A stretch of 64,000 nucleotides of DNA, taken from Myxococcales bacterium 68-20. Its GTDB lineage: Bacteria; Myxococcota_A; Polyangia; Polyangiales; Polyangiaceae. A program made the position numbers and the translations under genes. The notes under the pieces are model-generated. The model saw only the letters and a list, made by a program, of their open reading frames with translations. It was not told where the DNA came from and searched no databases. Below, piece by piece: positions 44,288 to 51,927 of this stretch. The stretch is from assembly GCA_001899635.1 (NCBI GenBank), contig MKVQ01000004.1:252023-316022 (forward strand), in the 5' to 3' direction. Numbering within the stretch: position 1 is the stretch's first letter; the number at the start of each line of letters is the position of its first letter.

Positions 44288-45563
44288 AGCGGGCTCCGAT
44301 TGCCCAGAGGTTTTGATTCGAGGTTCCGCGAATCCGATGCAGGGGCGCTCCGACCGGTGCGCCGTCACGTGAGATGGTGGAGACAGCGAAGGCGCCGTCC
44401 TCTGTTCCCCGAAGGACCAGGCCCAACGAGGTGAACCAGGTGTCGCCGTTCACCCGCCATACCGAGCTCGCGACCTGGGGGGCGATGCTCGATGCATTCT
44501 TGATGGGGACGGCCGAGTGGTCGACGGAATAGCCGCCATCCTCGACACGGACCTTCATGAGGCTGACGTGGTCGAGGTTCCACGGATTCATGGCATCCTG
44601 GAGCCCGATGTATTCGGTCGGGGAAATGGCCTGGAGCTCCGTGAGCCAGCCCGCGAATCCCTCGCCAATCCGCACCGTCCCCGCCCGCACGCCGCATGAA
44701 TCGGTGACGATACCATCGGCAACTCGAATCCACGCGTCGGCGGTCTTGCGAACGAGCAGGGGGCAGGCATAGCGACTGCGATCGCGAGCTCCGGAGAACC
44801 AGATGTCGTCCGGTCCCGCTCCGGCTGCCGCAGTGAAGAAGATATGCTCATTGGGCTCCGCGTCGTTGGCGAGGTATACCGAGGACCAGGTGCCGTGGAG
44901 CGGATCACGCCTGAAGATGGCATTGCTGTAGTACGCATACACATCGTCGACGCCGACGCCCCAAACTCCGAGCGTCACTTGCGTCATCCCCGTTGTGACG
45001 TAATAGGGCCTCCCGTGATCGTCAGGAGGCAAATGCCCGAGCACGTTGTCTGGGAGGACATGGCGTGTCCAACTCCACGCGCTCTCCGACGCATTTGGTC
45101 GCTTGCCGCGATAAACGAACGAGGGACTGACCGTGAAGTACACCTCATCCTCGTTCGGCGCGTAGATACGACCGGCGAACGTCTCGACTCCGACGACGTT
45201 CTGGCTTGCGTCGTCGATGTATTGCCACGCGTCCGTGGACTTCTGCCACTCGAGCACCTTCACGCCTTGGGTGCGGCTCTCGGCGATGGCGAACGCGCGA
45301 TCCTCGAACGGCCAGATGTCACGAAAGTCGAGGTCCTCGTCAGGGAAGGGAGTGACGCACCAGCCAGACGCGCTGCACCTGGGCAGGCTCGTATCGGGCA
45401 CGTCGCCATCCGATACAGGCGCGGAGGCATCCGGCGCGTCAGCGTCGAGGACCGTCGACGTGGGCGGCTCGGGTGCCGGCGCTGCCTGATCTTCCGAGCT
45501 CGCGCAGGCGGCGCTGATGGCCAAGGGCGCGGTAGCGACAGCGAGATGAATCCACGATCTCAC
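44262..45563 (-). CDS. VWGSG-repeat propeller lipoprotein A, module III
   Basis: 433 residues. GTG start 45563 overlaps the stop of protein B (GTGA), with GGAGGGAAG upstream. Lipobox Cys20 (A-I-S-A-A-C-A-S-S). The Cys pair is C-S-A-S-G-W-C-V-T-P-F-P. The repeats are much weaker than in modules I and II: one finds V-W-G-V-G-V-D-D-V-Y-A-Y, G-A-G-P-D-D-I-W-F-S-G and N-Q-N-L-W-A-I-G-A-R-Y-A-Y-H, but few full W-G-S-G motifs. It is the most diverged gene of the three A copies, assigned mainly by position, Cys pair and ending. Confidence 0.7.
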   Translation of the reverse strand: MRSWIHLAVATAPLAISAACASSEDQAAPAPEPPTSTVLDADAPDASAPVSDGDVPDTSLPRCSASGWCVTPFPDEDLDFRDIWPFEDRAFAIAESRTQGVKVLEWQKSTDAWQYIDDASQNVVGVETFAGRIYAPNEDEVYFTVSPSFVYRGKRPNASESAWSWTRHVLPDNVLGHLPPDDHGRPYYVTTGMTQVTLGVWGVGVDDVYAYYSNAIFRRDPLHGTWSSVYLANDAEPNEHIFFTAAAGAGPDDIWFSGARDRSRYACPLLVRKTADAWIRVADGIVTDSCGVRAGTVRIGEGFAGWLTELQAISPTEYIGLQDAMNPWNLDHVSLMKVRVEDGGYSVDHSAVPIKNASSIAPQVASSVWRVNGDTWFTSLGLVLRGTEDGAFAVSTISRDGAPVGAPLHRIRGTSNQNLWAIGARYAYHKTTP

Positions 45564-46762
45564 GGCTTCCCTCCAAGCGAAACGAGGACACCTTGGCCGG
45601 CGATCCAGACCTTCCCGGGAGAAGGAACCCAGACGTGCTCGAGGCGCGGGCGTCTTTGGCCGAGGCCCGCGATCTTCACGCGCTTCCATGACGCGCCGTC
45701 GTAGTGAAAGACCGTGGCCGCATCGCCGACGATCCAGATGTCTTTCGGCGATGAGCCCGCGATCGCGAGGAGGTGCTGCTTCGTCGGCACCTCTTCGTAG
45801 ATCTCCCAGAACCGCGCGTCGCCGCGGTAACGGCGCACGGTGCCGGTCGAGCCGACTGCCCAGACGTCGTTCGACGAGGCCGCCCACACCCCCTCGAGCG
45901 CCATCATCGTCAGAGCGTTGAAGGTGGTGAACGTTGGGGTATCGGATTCGGCGTTCGTGATCCGACACGCGGCGCCTCTTGTCCCGACAGCCCAGAGCTC
46001 GTCCGCGGAGAGGCCAAACAGCCCGTGAACGTTGGTGAGCACACTGTTGAAGGGCATCTCGATGGCCGTGAACGTTCCGGTCTCGGCGTCGCGGCGCATT
46101 CGCCACAGGCCACCACCGTAACTTGGCGAATCTACGCCGACCCAAAGCGACGCGGCATTGGGGTGCGCCCACGTCGCCATCACCCGTGCCCTGCTGTTCC
46201 ACGTACCGGAGAGCGTCGCTGCTCCGACGAACGACCAACCGTCGGCAGAGGTGCTGGCGTCAGCGCCAGCGTCGAGCCCACGAGTATAGAGTCGGCTCGG
46301 TTCGTCGAATGCTATTTCGGCATTACCGTAGAGCCAAAGTCCCCAAATCGATTGTTGAGTTCCCAGCGAAGATGGCCGCCATGAGGTGCCGTCGAAGTGC
46401 CCGAGCTGACCGACCGTGCCCGCCACCCAGACATCGGTCGGTGAGCGCGCGGCGAGCGCGGTGATATGGGTCCGGAGGTCGAGTCCGAGATTGCCGGACG
46501 GATCCGACGGATTGAAGAGTCCGCCGGCACAAAGCGCATCGTCGGTGCATTCCGCCGGGTAGAATTCGCAGTCTTCGCCGACGCAAACCGCACCGTCGGC
46601 GTCATCCGAATCGGATCCTGCGTCGGTCGCGGGAATGGGCGCATTCGCCTCGTCCGGCGGAGGCGCGCCGACCTCGCTATCGGTGGCGCACGCTGCCAGG
46701 AGCGCCGCGGCGTGCAGAGAGCCTGCCGCGCCGGCGACGACGAAGAGCCATCGCGTTTTCAT
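45560..46762 (-). CDS. VWGSG-repeat propeller lipoprotein B, module III
   Basis: 400 residues; ATG 46762 overlaps the Cys-rich gene stop (ATGA). Lipobox Cys25 (A-L-L-A-A-C-A-T-D). A four-Cys neck (C-V-G-E-D-C-E, C-T-D-D-A-L-C) replaces the simple Cys pair. Repeats: A-R-S-P-T-D-V-W-V-A-G, L-S-A-D-E-L-W-A-V-G, A-S-S-N-D-V-W-A-V-G, S-S-P-K-D-I-W-I-V-G, with H-F-D-G-T-S-W and H-Y-D-G-A-S-W. The W-G-S-G half of the motif is often lost while the D-V-W-A-V-G half is kept. Confidence 0.76.
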   Translation of the reverse strand: MKTRWLFVVAGAAGSLHAAALLAACATDSEVGAPPPDEANAPIPATDAGSDSDDADGAVCVGEDCEFYPAECTDDALCAGGLFNPSDPSGNLGLDLRTHITALAARSPTDVWVAGTVGQLGHFDGTSWRPSSLGTQQSIWGLWLYGNAEIAFDEPSRLYTRGLDAGADASTSADGWSFVGAATLSGTWNSRARVMATWAHPNAASLWVGVDSPSYGGGLWRMRRDAETGTFTAIEMPFNSVLTNVHGLFGLSADELWAVGTRGAACRITNAESDTPTFTTFNALTMMALEGVWAASSNDVWAVGSTGTVRRYRGDARFWEIYEEVPTKQHLLAIAGSSPKDIWIVGDAATVFHYDGASWKRVKIAGLGQRRPRLEHVWVPSPGKVWIAGQGVLVSLGGKP

Positions 46763-47958
46763 CGGGTCGGTCCTCCGCCGTCCTCGAGCACGTCGCACGG
46801 CTCGACCAAACACCGGCCGTCGACGCATGCTTGCCCTGCAATCCCGTCACAAACGTTGCCGCAAGCGCCGCAGTTTTTCGGATCGGCGGCGATGTTTGTT
46901 TCGCAATCGTCCCGGCGGTCGCCGTTGCAATCGGCCCAGCCCTGCATGCAGTTCATCACGCACTTGCCGTACACACAGGATTCGGACGCATTCTGCAGGC
47001 CGGTTGTATGGCAACTTTGTCCGCAGGCGCCGCAATTGTAGTTGTCGAAGGAGAGGTCCTTGCACTCTCCCTTTTCCAATCCAGTGTAGTCGACTCCGCC
47101 GCAGAAGGTAAGGCCCTCTGCACACATGCATACCGGCATCCGCAAGGGGTCGGGAGTGAGCCGGCACTTGGCGCCGCCCGTGCATTTGACTCCGCAGAGC
47201 CCGCAGTTCTCGTCGGTCAGGACGCTTTCCTCACAACCATTTGCGCTATCGGAGTCGCAATTTCCGTATCCCCATTTACACTTGAGCGTTCCACATGCAC
47301 TGTCCCAACAACCGGAGTACGTATTCGGCGGAAGCTCGCCACCATCGCCCTCGGGCGGACATTTGTTGTTGCACGCGCCGCAATTGTCGTCGTCGTACCG
47401 CGGATCAACGCAGGGCGCGACGGGCGAGGCGCAGTAGATCTCGCCCGTCCTGCACCCACATCCCCAGCCGTAGATCATTCGGTCGATGCACGGCTTGTCC
47501 GCCGGGCATTTGAGCCCGCAGACTCCGCAGTGATCGTTGTTCGGGAGCATCGTCTCGCAACCGTTGTCGGGGATCCCGTCGCAATCGAGCGAGCCCTGCC
47601 CGGTGCAAATCATCTGGCAGCGACCTTCGACGCAGATGTACTCCTCGAGGCGCCCGGAGGCCGGACAAGCGTTGCCGCACTCACCGCAGTTGTTCGGATC
47701 CGTCCGCAGGTCGACGTCGCAAAGGAACAGGGAGTTCGGACACGTGGTGTGGCCGGGCGGGCACCGGTCCGAAGGGCAGTACGATCGGACCTCGTCTGCG
47801 TCCGGACGGCTCACTCCGGCATCCGGATCGACAAACGAGGTCGGTGGCGTCGGCGGCTCGGGCGCTCCATCCGCGATCAGGACCGATTGGGAGCACGCGA
47901 CGACCGACGCGAACGAAATGAAGACGAATACCGTGAGCGAAGTGTATCTGCGGAGCAT
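46759..47958 (-). CDS. Stig1-like Cys-rich lipoprotein, module III
   Basis: 399 residues from ATG 47958 with GAGGAAAG upstream. Lipobox Cys22 (A-S-V-V-A-C-S-Q-S). Cys-rich units N-C-G-E-C-G-N-A-C, H-C-G-V-C-G-L-K-C, N-C-G-A-C-N-N-K-C, with W-G-Y-G-N-C-D and W-A-D-C-N-G-D. Only 27 bases separate it from the regulator gene, against 55 and 137 in modules I and II, so an internal promoter is less likely here. Parts look less GC-rich: 47041-47100 has 33 G/C of 60, while a matching stretch of the module II gene (28381-28440) has 44 of 60. Confidence 0.82.
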   Translation of the reverse strand: MLRRYTSLTVFVFISFASVVACSQSVLIADGAPEPPTPPTSFVDPDAGVSRPDADEVRSYCPSDRCPPGHTTCPNSLFLCDVDLRTDPNNCGECGNACPASGRLEEYICVEGRCQMICTGQGSLDCDGIPDNGCETMLPNNDHCGVCGLKCPADKPCIDRMIYGWGCGCRTGEIYCASPVAPCVDPRYDDDNCGACNNKCPPEGDGGELPPNTYSGCWDSACGTLKCKWGYGNCDSDSANGCEESVLTDENCGLCGVKCTGGAKCRLTPDPLRMPVCMCAEGLTFCGGVDYTGLEKGECKDLSFDNYNCGACGQSCHTTGLQNASESCVYGKCVMNCMQGWADCNGDRRDDCETNIAADPKNCGACGNVCDGIAGQACVDGRCLVEPCDVLEDGGGPTR

Positions 47959-47985
47959 CGCTTTCCTCGTCCGTGAGGCGAGAGA

Positions 47986-48786
47986 TCAGTGGTCGGTCTT
48001 GGAGGGCAGAGTGGGCGAGCCCGACCCGCCGAGCGCACGGTCGAGGCGGGCGCCGTAGGGGGTGCGCGGATAGAGCGCCCGCAGCGCATCTGCGCGGGCC
48101 TTCGCCTCCGGCATTCGATTGAGGCGCGCGAGAGCTTCGACCGCGACCACCTCGCGCTCCTGCACGAGCTCTCCCGCCGGGAACGCGCGGGCGTGTTCCT
48201 GCACGAGCGCCAGCGAGCGGGACGGATCCGACGCGAGCGCGTCTTGCGCCCGCCGGACGAGAGCAAACTCACTCTCGCGCACGGGCGCGGTGCCCGCATC
48301 CCCCGACGCCTGCGCCAACGCGGACGGCGCACGGCGCGGCGCGACGCTACGCGGAGAGGCGCTCGCGATGACGAGGGCGCTGGCCGTCGAGGGGAGCGCT
48401 TCGACCGGGATCGACGACGTCTCTACTGGGGCCGGCGATGGCGGCTCCGGCGGAGAGGCCGGCGGTAGAGCCACCTGCTCCGGGACGTGGCTCGGCGCGG
48501 GCGAAGGCCCCTCTGTGCTCCACGCTTGCCATCCGAGGATGGCGGCGCCAACCCCGACGAGGGCGAGGACGCCCAGCTTCGTACTGGAGCCTGGAGCGAG
48601 GAGGCTGGCTCGGGTAGTCGCCGAATGCGCGGCGGCGGCGTAGGCGCTCGTCGCCGCGAGCCGCTTCGCCATCTGCTCGGTCGTCCGCGAGCTCAGCCTT
48701 CGGGTCCGTGAAGCGCGCACCAGTCTCGCGAGCTCCGGATCCCCGCCCTCGCGGAGGCGAGGCGGATCGGTATCGTCGAATTTCAT
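47986..48786 (-). CDS. Single-pass membrane protein, likely ECF regulator, module III
   Basis: 266 residues; ATG 48786 overlaps the ECF stop (ATGA), as in the other modules. The cytosolic N-terminus (about 1-70) differs in sequence (K-F-D-D-T-D-P-P-R-L-R-E-G) but is again Arg-rich. The membrane segment is L-G-V-L-A-L-V-G-V-G-A-A-I-L-G-W, about 71-86. Then come a Pro-rich stalk and a helical end (L-A-L-V-Q-E-H-A-R-A-F-P-A-G-E-L). The A-x-x-F-x-x-G-x-L pattern in the tail is shared with modules I and II. Anti-sigma role inferred from gene order and topology. Confidence 0.68.
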   Translation of the reverse strand: MKFDDTDPPRLREGGDPELARLVRASRTRRLSSRTTEQMAKRLAATSAYAAAAHSATTRASLLAPGSSTKLGVLALVGVGAAILGWQAWSTEGPSPAPSHVPEQVALPPASPPEPPSPAPVETSSIPVEALPSTASALVIASASPRSVAPRRAPSALAQASGDAGTAPVRESEFALVRRAQDALASDPSRSLALVQEHARAFPAGELVQEREVVAVEALARLNRMPEAKARADALRALYPRTPYGARLDRALGGSGSPTLPSKTDH

Positions 48787-49310
48787 CGTTCCTCGGAGAG
48801 CAGGCGGGCAAGCTCACGACGGGCGGCGTAAAGACGTGCGTACGCAGCAGCCGGCTGACAGCCGACGGCTTCGGCGACCTCGCGCATCGTCATCTCCTCG
48901 ATCTCGTAGAGGACGAAGACGGTTCGCTTGTCTTCGTCGAGGGAAGCGAGCGCGCGATCGAGCCGCTCCGCGTCGAGGCGGACGGCCGGGTCGGCCTCGA
49001 TTCCGATCTCGGGCATCGGGTCGACAGCAAGCTCGTGGCGATGATGACCGCGCCGCCGGTACGTGGACGCGCAGCGCCGCGCGATCGCGAAGAGCCAACC
49101 GCGCGAGTGCTCCCCGTCCCACGTCGCGTAGCGACGATAGGCGACGAGGAAAACCTCGTGCATCTGGTCCCGGAGATCGGCTTCGCGGACACCGAGGTGG
49201 AGGAGTGACCGCCACACGTAGTCGGCGTGCGCCAGAAAGAACTCCTCGAGACCGGGCCGCGAGACCGCCACGACGGGGGATTCCTTTACGACGCCGAGTG
49301 CCGCGGTCAC
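48783..49310 (-). CDS. ECF-type RNA polymerase sigma factor, module III
   Basis: About 175 residues from GTG 49310; GTG 49271, which has a better-spaced AAAGGA, is an alternative. Region 2: Y-V-W-R-S-L-L-H-L-G-V-R-E-A-D-L-R-D-Q-M-H-E-V-F, W-L-F-A-I-A-R-R-C-A. Region 4: L-D-E-D-K-R-T-V-F-V-L-Y-E-I-E-E-M-T-M and A-A-A-Y-A-R-L-Y-A-A-R-R-E-L. The recognition helix clearly differs from modules I and II (A-A-A-Y-A-R-L-Y against G-T-V-A-S-R-L-R), so this factor probably reads another promoter. Confidence 0.9.
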   Translation of the reverse strand: MTAALGVVKESPVVAVSRPGLEEFFLAHADYVWRSLLHLGVREADLRDQMHEVFLVAYRRYATWDGEHSRGWLFAIARRCASTYRRRGHHRHELAVDPMPEIGIEADPAVRLDAERLDRALASLDEDKRTVFVLYEIEEMTMREVAEAVGCQPAAAYARLYAARRELARLLSEER

Positions 49311-49378
49311 TCCCCTTCTATGCGGGGACCTCGCGATCTTCGAAAATGCGGGTTCACTTTTTGGCTCGCCTCGGTCGA

Positions 49379-50365
49379 TCAGGGAAATTCCCACCCGAAA
49401 CCGACGGCGAGCCGTCCTTCGACCGACGCTGGGCGGTGCACATGGTAGAGCTTGCCGCGGTCGCTCACCATGAAGTCGTCGGCGTTGAGCGGCACGCGGA
49501 CGTCGGGCAGCACCTCGAGGCGCAGGGCCGGGCCGAGCGGAATGCGCCCGAGCATGCCGGCCGCGATGACACCGACGAAGCGCGTCGCGTCATAGGCAGA
49601 GCGAAAGCCCGTCGTGGACGCGACGGCGATCCCGCCACGCGCTTCGACGATCGGAATGAGCTCGAGCCAGCGCGCACGCATCACGCGAAAGCCGACGAGG
49701 GCGGCCGCATCGACGAAGCGGAACTTCGCCTCCGCGCCCAGCACCCGCACGGACTGCGACGTCTCGAAGCTGCCCTCCACGCCGACGACGACGGGTGAGA
49801 GCGTCGCGGTCCATCGAAGGGCTCCGCCGAATCCGATGTTCGGAAGGAGCCCCACGCTCGCGACCGCAGACGCGCCGAGCGTCATCGGTACATGCATGCG
49901 CGAACGCTCCGGCGTAGCTGGAGGCAGCGGACGTCCGACACGAGCTGGCGGGGGCGGAGGCGCGGACCGAGCTTCGGGCTCGCTAGCGGGCTCCGGCGCC
50001 GAAGCGTGGGGACGGGCGACCGCGATCATCATCGCGAGCACGAGGGCCGTCGATTCCACGATGTCCTCGCAGCGCGGCTCGTCGAAGCGGACCCGGCGTT
50101 CACCGAGATCGGCACCTCTCGTGTCCTTCAGCCGGAACTCGGCGGCGATCACGCCGTCCTCGACCGTGACGGTGCCGTGCACGTAAAGCTCGGGGGGCGC
50201 GCTCGAGCTGCTCTCTCCGAGCCGCGCGAGCGACGCCGTGACGATGCGCTCACCCGAGGGGCATCCTTCCGGCGCCGACCATTCGAGCTCGAAGGGAGCG
50301 GCCTTCGCGAAGCGCGCATGCATCAAGGAGGTGCAGACGACGAGAGCCGCCACCGTGGCCCTCAT
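49379..50365 (-). CDS. Exported protein with possible beta-barrel end, first gene of module III
   Basis: 328 residues from ATG 50365, which has AGGA at good spacing; ATG 50389 would add eight residues. Signal peptide cut after R-F-A-K-A. The Cys pair is kept (E-G-C-P-S-G-E and E-P-R-C-E-D-I-V), the Pro-rich linker is present (P-P-P-P-P-A-R-V-G-R), and the C-terminal Gly/aromatic strands end L-A-V-G-F-G-W-E-F-P. Sequence similarity to the module I and II proteins is low apart from these landmarks. Its gene is 68 bases upstream of the chosen ECF start. Confidence 0.68.
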   Translation of the reverse strand: MRATVAALVVCTSLMHARFAKAAPFELEWSAPEGCPSGERIVTASLARLGESSSSAPPELYVHGTVTVEDGVIAAEFRLKDTRGADLGERRVRFDEPRCEDIVESTALVLAMMIAVARPHASAPEPASEPEARSAPPPPPARVGRPLPPATPERSRMHVPMTLGASAVASVGLLPNIGFGGALRWTATLSPVVVGVEGSFETSQSVRVLGAEAKFRFVDAAALVGFRVMRARWLELIPIVEARGGIAVASTTGFRSAYDATRFVGVIAAGMLGRIPLGPALRLEVLPDVRVPLNADDFMVSDRGKLYHVHRPASVEGRLAVGFGWEFP

Positions 50366-50593
50366 CTTGGGCAGTCCTGATGCACGCATGCCCTCGAGCC
50401 CGCTACTCTATGCGAGTCGCGCCCAAAGCGGTCACGTCGCGCACGCGAACGGATCGCGAGCTCGACCGTACGTGCCCCGCGCACCCATCACGCCGGCCAC
50501 GGCCGTCAACGCGGAGCCTTATCGTTTTCCTGATTCCATGTGATCCCACGATCCCGAGGTGTAAGGCCCGACCCCGGCTGGCGACGTGGATGC

Positions 50594-50618
50594 CTCGGCG
50601 TGCTAGCCGAGCGCCTCG
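50594..50618 (+). repeat. 25-bp direct repeat, right flank of module III
   Basis: Partner of 41082-41106 (23 of 25 identical; differences at repeat positions 9 and 12). The two copies are 9,512 bp apart and bracket module III exactly. Confidence 0.8.
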
Positions 50619-50637
50619 ACGCGACCTCCAGCGAGCT
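50594..50637 (+). pseudogene. Right fragment of the PP2C-CNB gene 3' end
   Basis: 44 bases match 36900-36943 of the intact gene with three mismatches, reading L-G-V-L-A-E-R-L-D-A-T-S-S-E-L. The first 25 bases repeat the end of the left fragment at 41082-41106; the remainder continues the gene where the left fragment stops. Confidence 0.85.
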
Positions 50638-50727
50638 CGGGTTGCTCGATCAGGGCTTTTTGTGGATCGTCTCGCGAGCCGGCGGCTCAGGGCTGGTAGG
50701 AGGGGGCGCCCGGCGAAAGCCGCGGCG

Positions 50728-51603
50728 CTACCGCATACGACGACGTCGGCGAAGCGAAACGAGCCCGAGTAGTCCGAACGCACCGACGACGGCTTTGAGC
50801 TCGGTCGGGAGCGGTGGAGCGAAGGTGCATCCTCCGGCGTCGTTGGCCGGAGCGGCGTCGTTGGCCGGAGCGGCTTCGTCGTTGGGGCAGCGGACGTCGA
50901 CCACCGCCGTGTTGGTCGCGATCTCCGGCGCATCGAACTCTCTCGGAGCTCCGACCAACTGCACCGTGTGGCGCCCCTCCCCGATGACCGCGTCGGGGTG
51001 GCAGACCGCGACGCTCAACGGACGTTGAGCCACTTCGGATACCCTTTCGTACCAGCGGAAAGCGACACCGTCGATGAAGCTCGTCGCCCTGTAGAGGTCT
51101 GCCCACGGCGCGGCGCCGGGATCCGGCGTCAACAGGAGGTCGATGACCAATACGCCATCGGCCTCCGACTTCCGTATCGGCGATGCGGCGACAGAGCCGA
51201 GCGCGTTCGGAAAGGGAACCTCCGGGCTCACGGTGAACCGGTCGACAGCGAGTCCGCAGGACGAGGGGTACTCGAAGCGGTGGATTGCTCCGGCGATCAG
51301 CGAGGTGGGTACGATGCGAAAGTGGCGTACCCGTTCATCGACGTCCTCGGGACGCTCGGGCGTCAGCGTGACCGGCACGTCGACGTCGCCGAGCTCTGCG
51401 TCCTCACGGATCAGACGAATCTCGGGAGGACCAGATACGTTGACGAGGCGGAGGGGAGTATTCGCAGGAAGACGCGAGCCCATCGGCCCAACATGCGGCC
51501 CGCAGTAGACGGTGGCTCGGGCGGGCACCGACCATGAGATCCACGCGGCCGCCAAGGTGACGAGGGCCGGGAGCCAGAGGCGACGACGCTTCGCTGTGCG
51601 CAC
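50728..51603 (-). CDS. Exported protein with MYXO-CTERM-like tail
   Basis: 291 residues from GTG 51603, preceded by GAGGGGAG. Signal peptide (W-L-P-A-L-V-T-L-A-A-A-W-I-S-W-S ... A-R-A). The mature part is beta-rich with four Cys residues. Near the end lies a short repeat (A-P-A-N-D-A-A-P-A-N-D-A), then G-G-C-T-F, a hydrophobic segment (V-V-G-A-F-G-L-L-G-L-V-S-L) and a basic end R-R-R-R-R. That Cys-hydrophobic-Arg pattern is typical of MYXO-CTERM surface sorting. No family is recognised for the main domain. It is separate from the Flp operon end (153-base gap). Confidence 0.78.
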   Translation of the reverse strand: MRTAKRRRLWLPALVTLAAAWISWSVPARATVYCGPHVGPMGSRLPANTPLRLVNVSGPPEIRLIREDAELGDVDVPVTLTPERPEDVDERVRHFRIVPTSLIAGAIHRFEYPSSCGLAVDRFTVSPEVPFPNALGSVAASPIRKSEADGVLVIDLLLTPDPGAAPWADLYRATSFIDGVAFRWYERVSEVAQRPLSVAVCHPDAVIGEGRHTVQLVGAPREFDAPEIATNTAVVDVRCPNDEAAPANDAAPANDAGGCTFAPPLPTELKAVVGAFGLLGLVSLRRRRRMR

Positions 51604-51756
51604 GCTCCCCTCGTAGCGGGGCACCGTCGCGGCGGCAACGCTGCGAACGCGTAGTCTCGTACGACGCGCTCCGACGTGACGTGTCGACCGCCCCAGTAGG
51701 AGCGGTGGCAGCACCGGCGGGCGGCGCGATCGAGCGGCGGGCGTCGACGAGCGCGA

Positions 51757-51927
51757 TCACGGGAACGGATAGAGGATGAGCCCGCGAACGTGCTCGAAGC
51801 TGTTCACGAACGCGATGCCGAGCCCGACGAGCGCGACGGAGGCCCCGAGCGCGACGCTCCCGACGAGCACGCTGTACTCCGTCATGACCGCGCCACGCAC
51901 GCGCCTCGGTCGCGACGGGCGGCTCAT
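51757..51927 (-). CDS. Flp-like type IVb pilin
   Basis: 56 residues; ATG 51927 overlaps the FHA gene stop (ATGA). A short basic leader (S-R-P-S-R-P-R-R-V-R-G) is followed by A-V-M-T-E-Y-S-V-L-V-G and a hydrophobic helix to the C-terminus (V-A-L-V-G-L-G-I-A-F-V-N-S-F). The Gly before the cut and Glu at +5 of the mature end fit class IVb (Flp) prepilins cut by the A24 peptidase encoded upstream in the same operon. It would polymerise into thin adhesive pili. It is the last gene of the operon. Confidence 0.85.
   Translation of the reverse strand: MSRPSRPRRVRGAVMTEYSVLVGSVALGASVALVGLGIAFVNSFEHVRGLILYPFP

Larger units (their letters stand above)
50366..50727. other. 362-bp gap right of module III
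   Basis: Contains the presumed promoter of module III (no motif recognised), the right fragment of the PP2C-CNB gene (50594-50637) and no intact gene. Bases after 50638 do not match the intact PP2C-CNB gene any further. Confidence 0.6.

Noticed and set aside
41082-50618. Module III as a classical transposon
   Set aside because: No transposase, integrase or terminal inverted repeats were seen; the direct repeat alone does not define a mobile element type.
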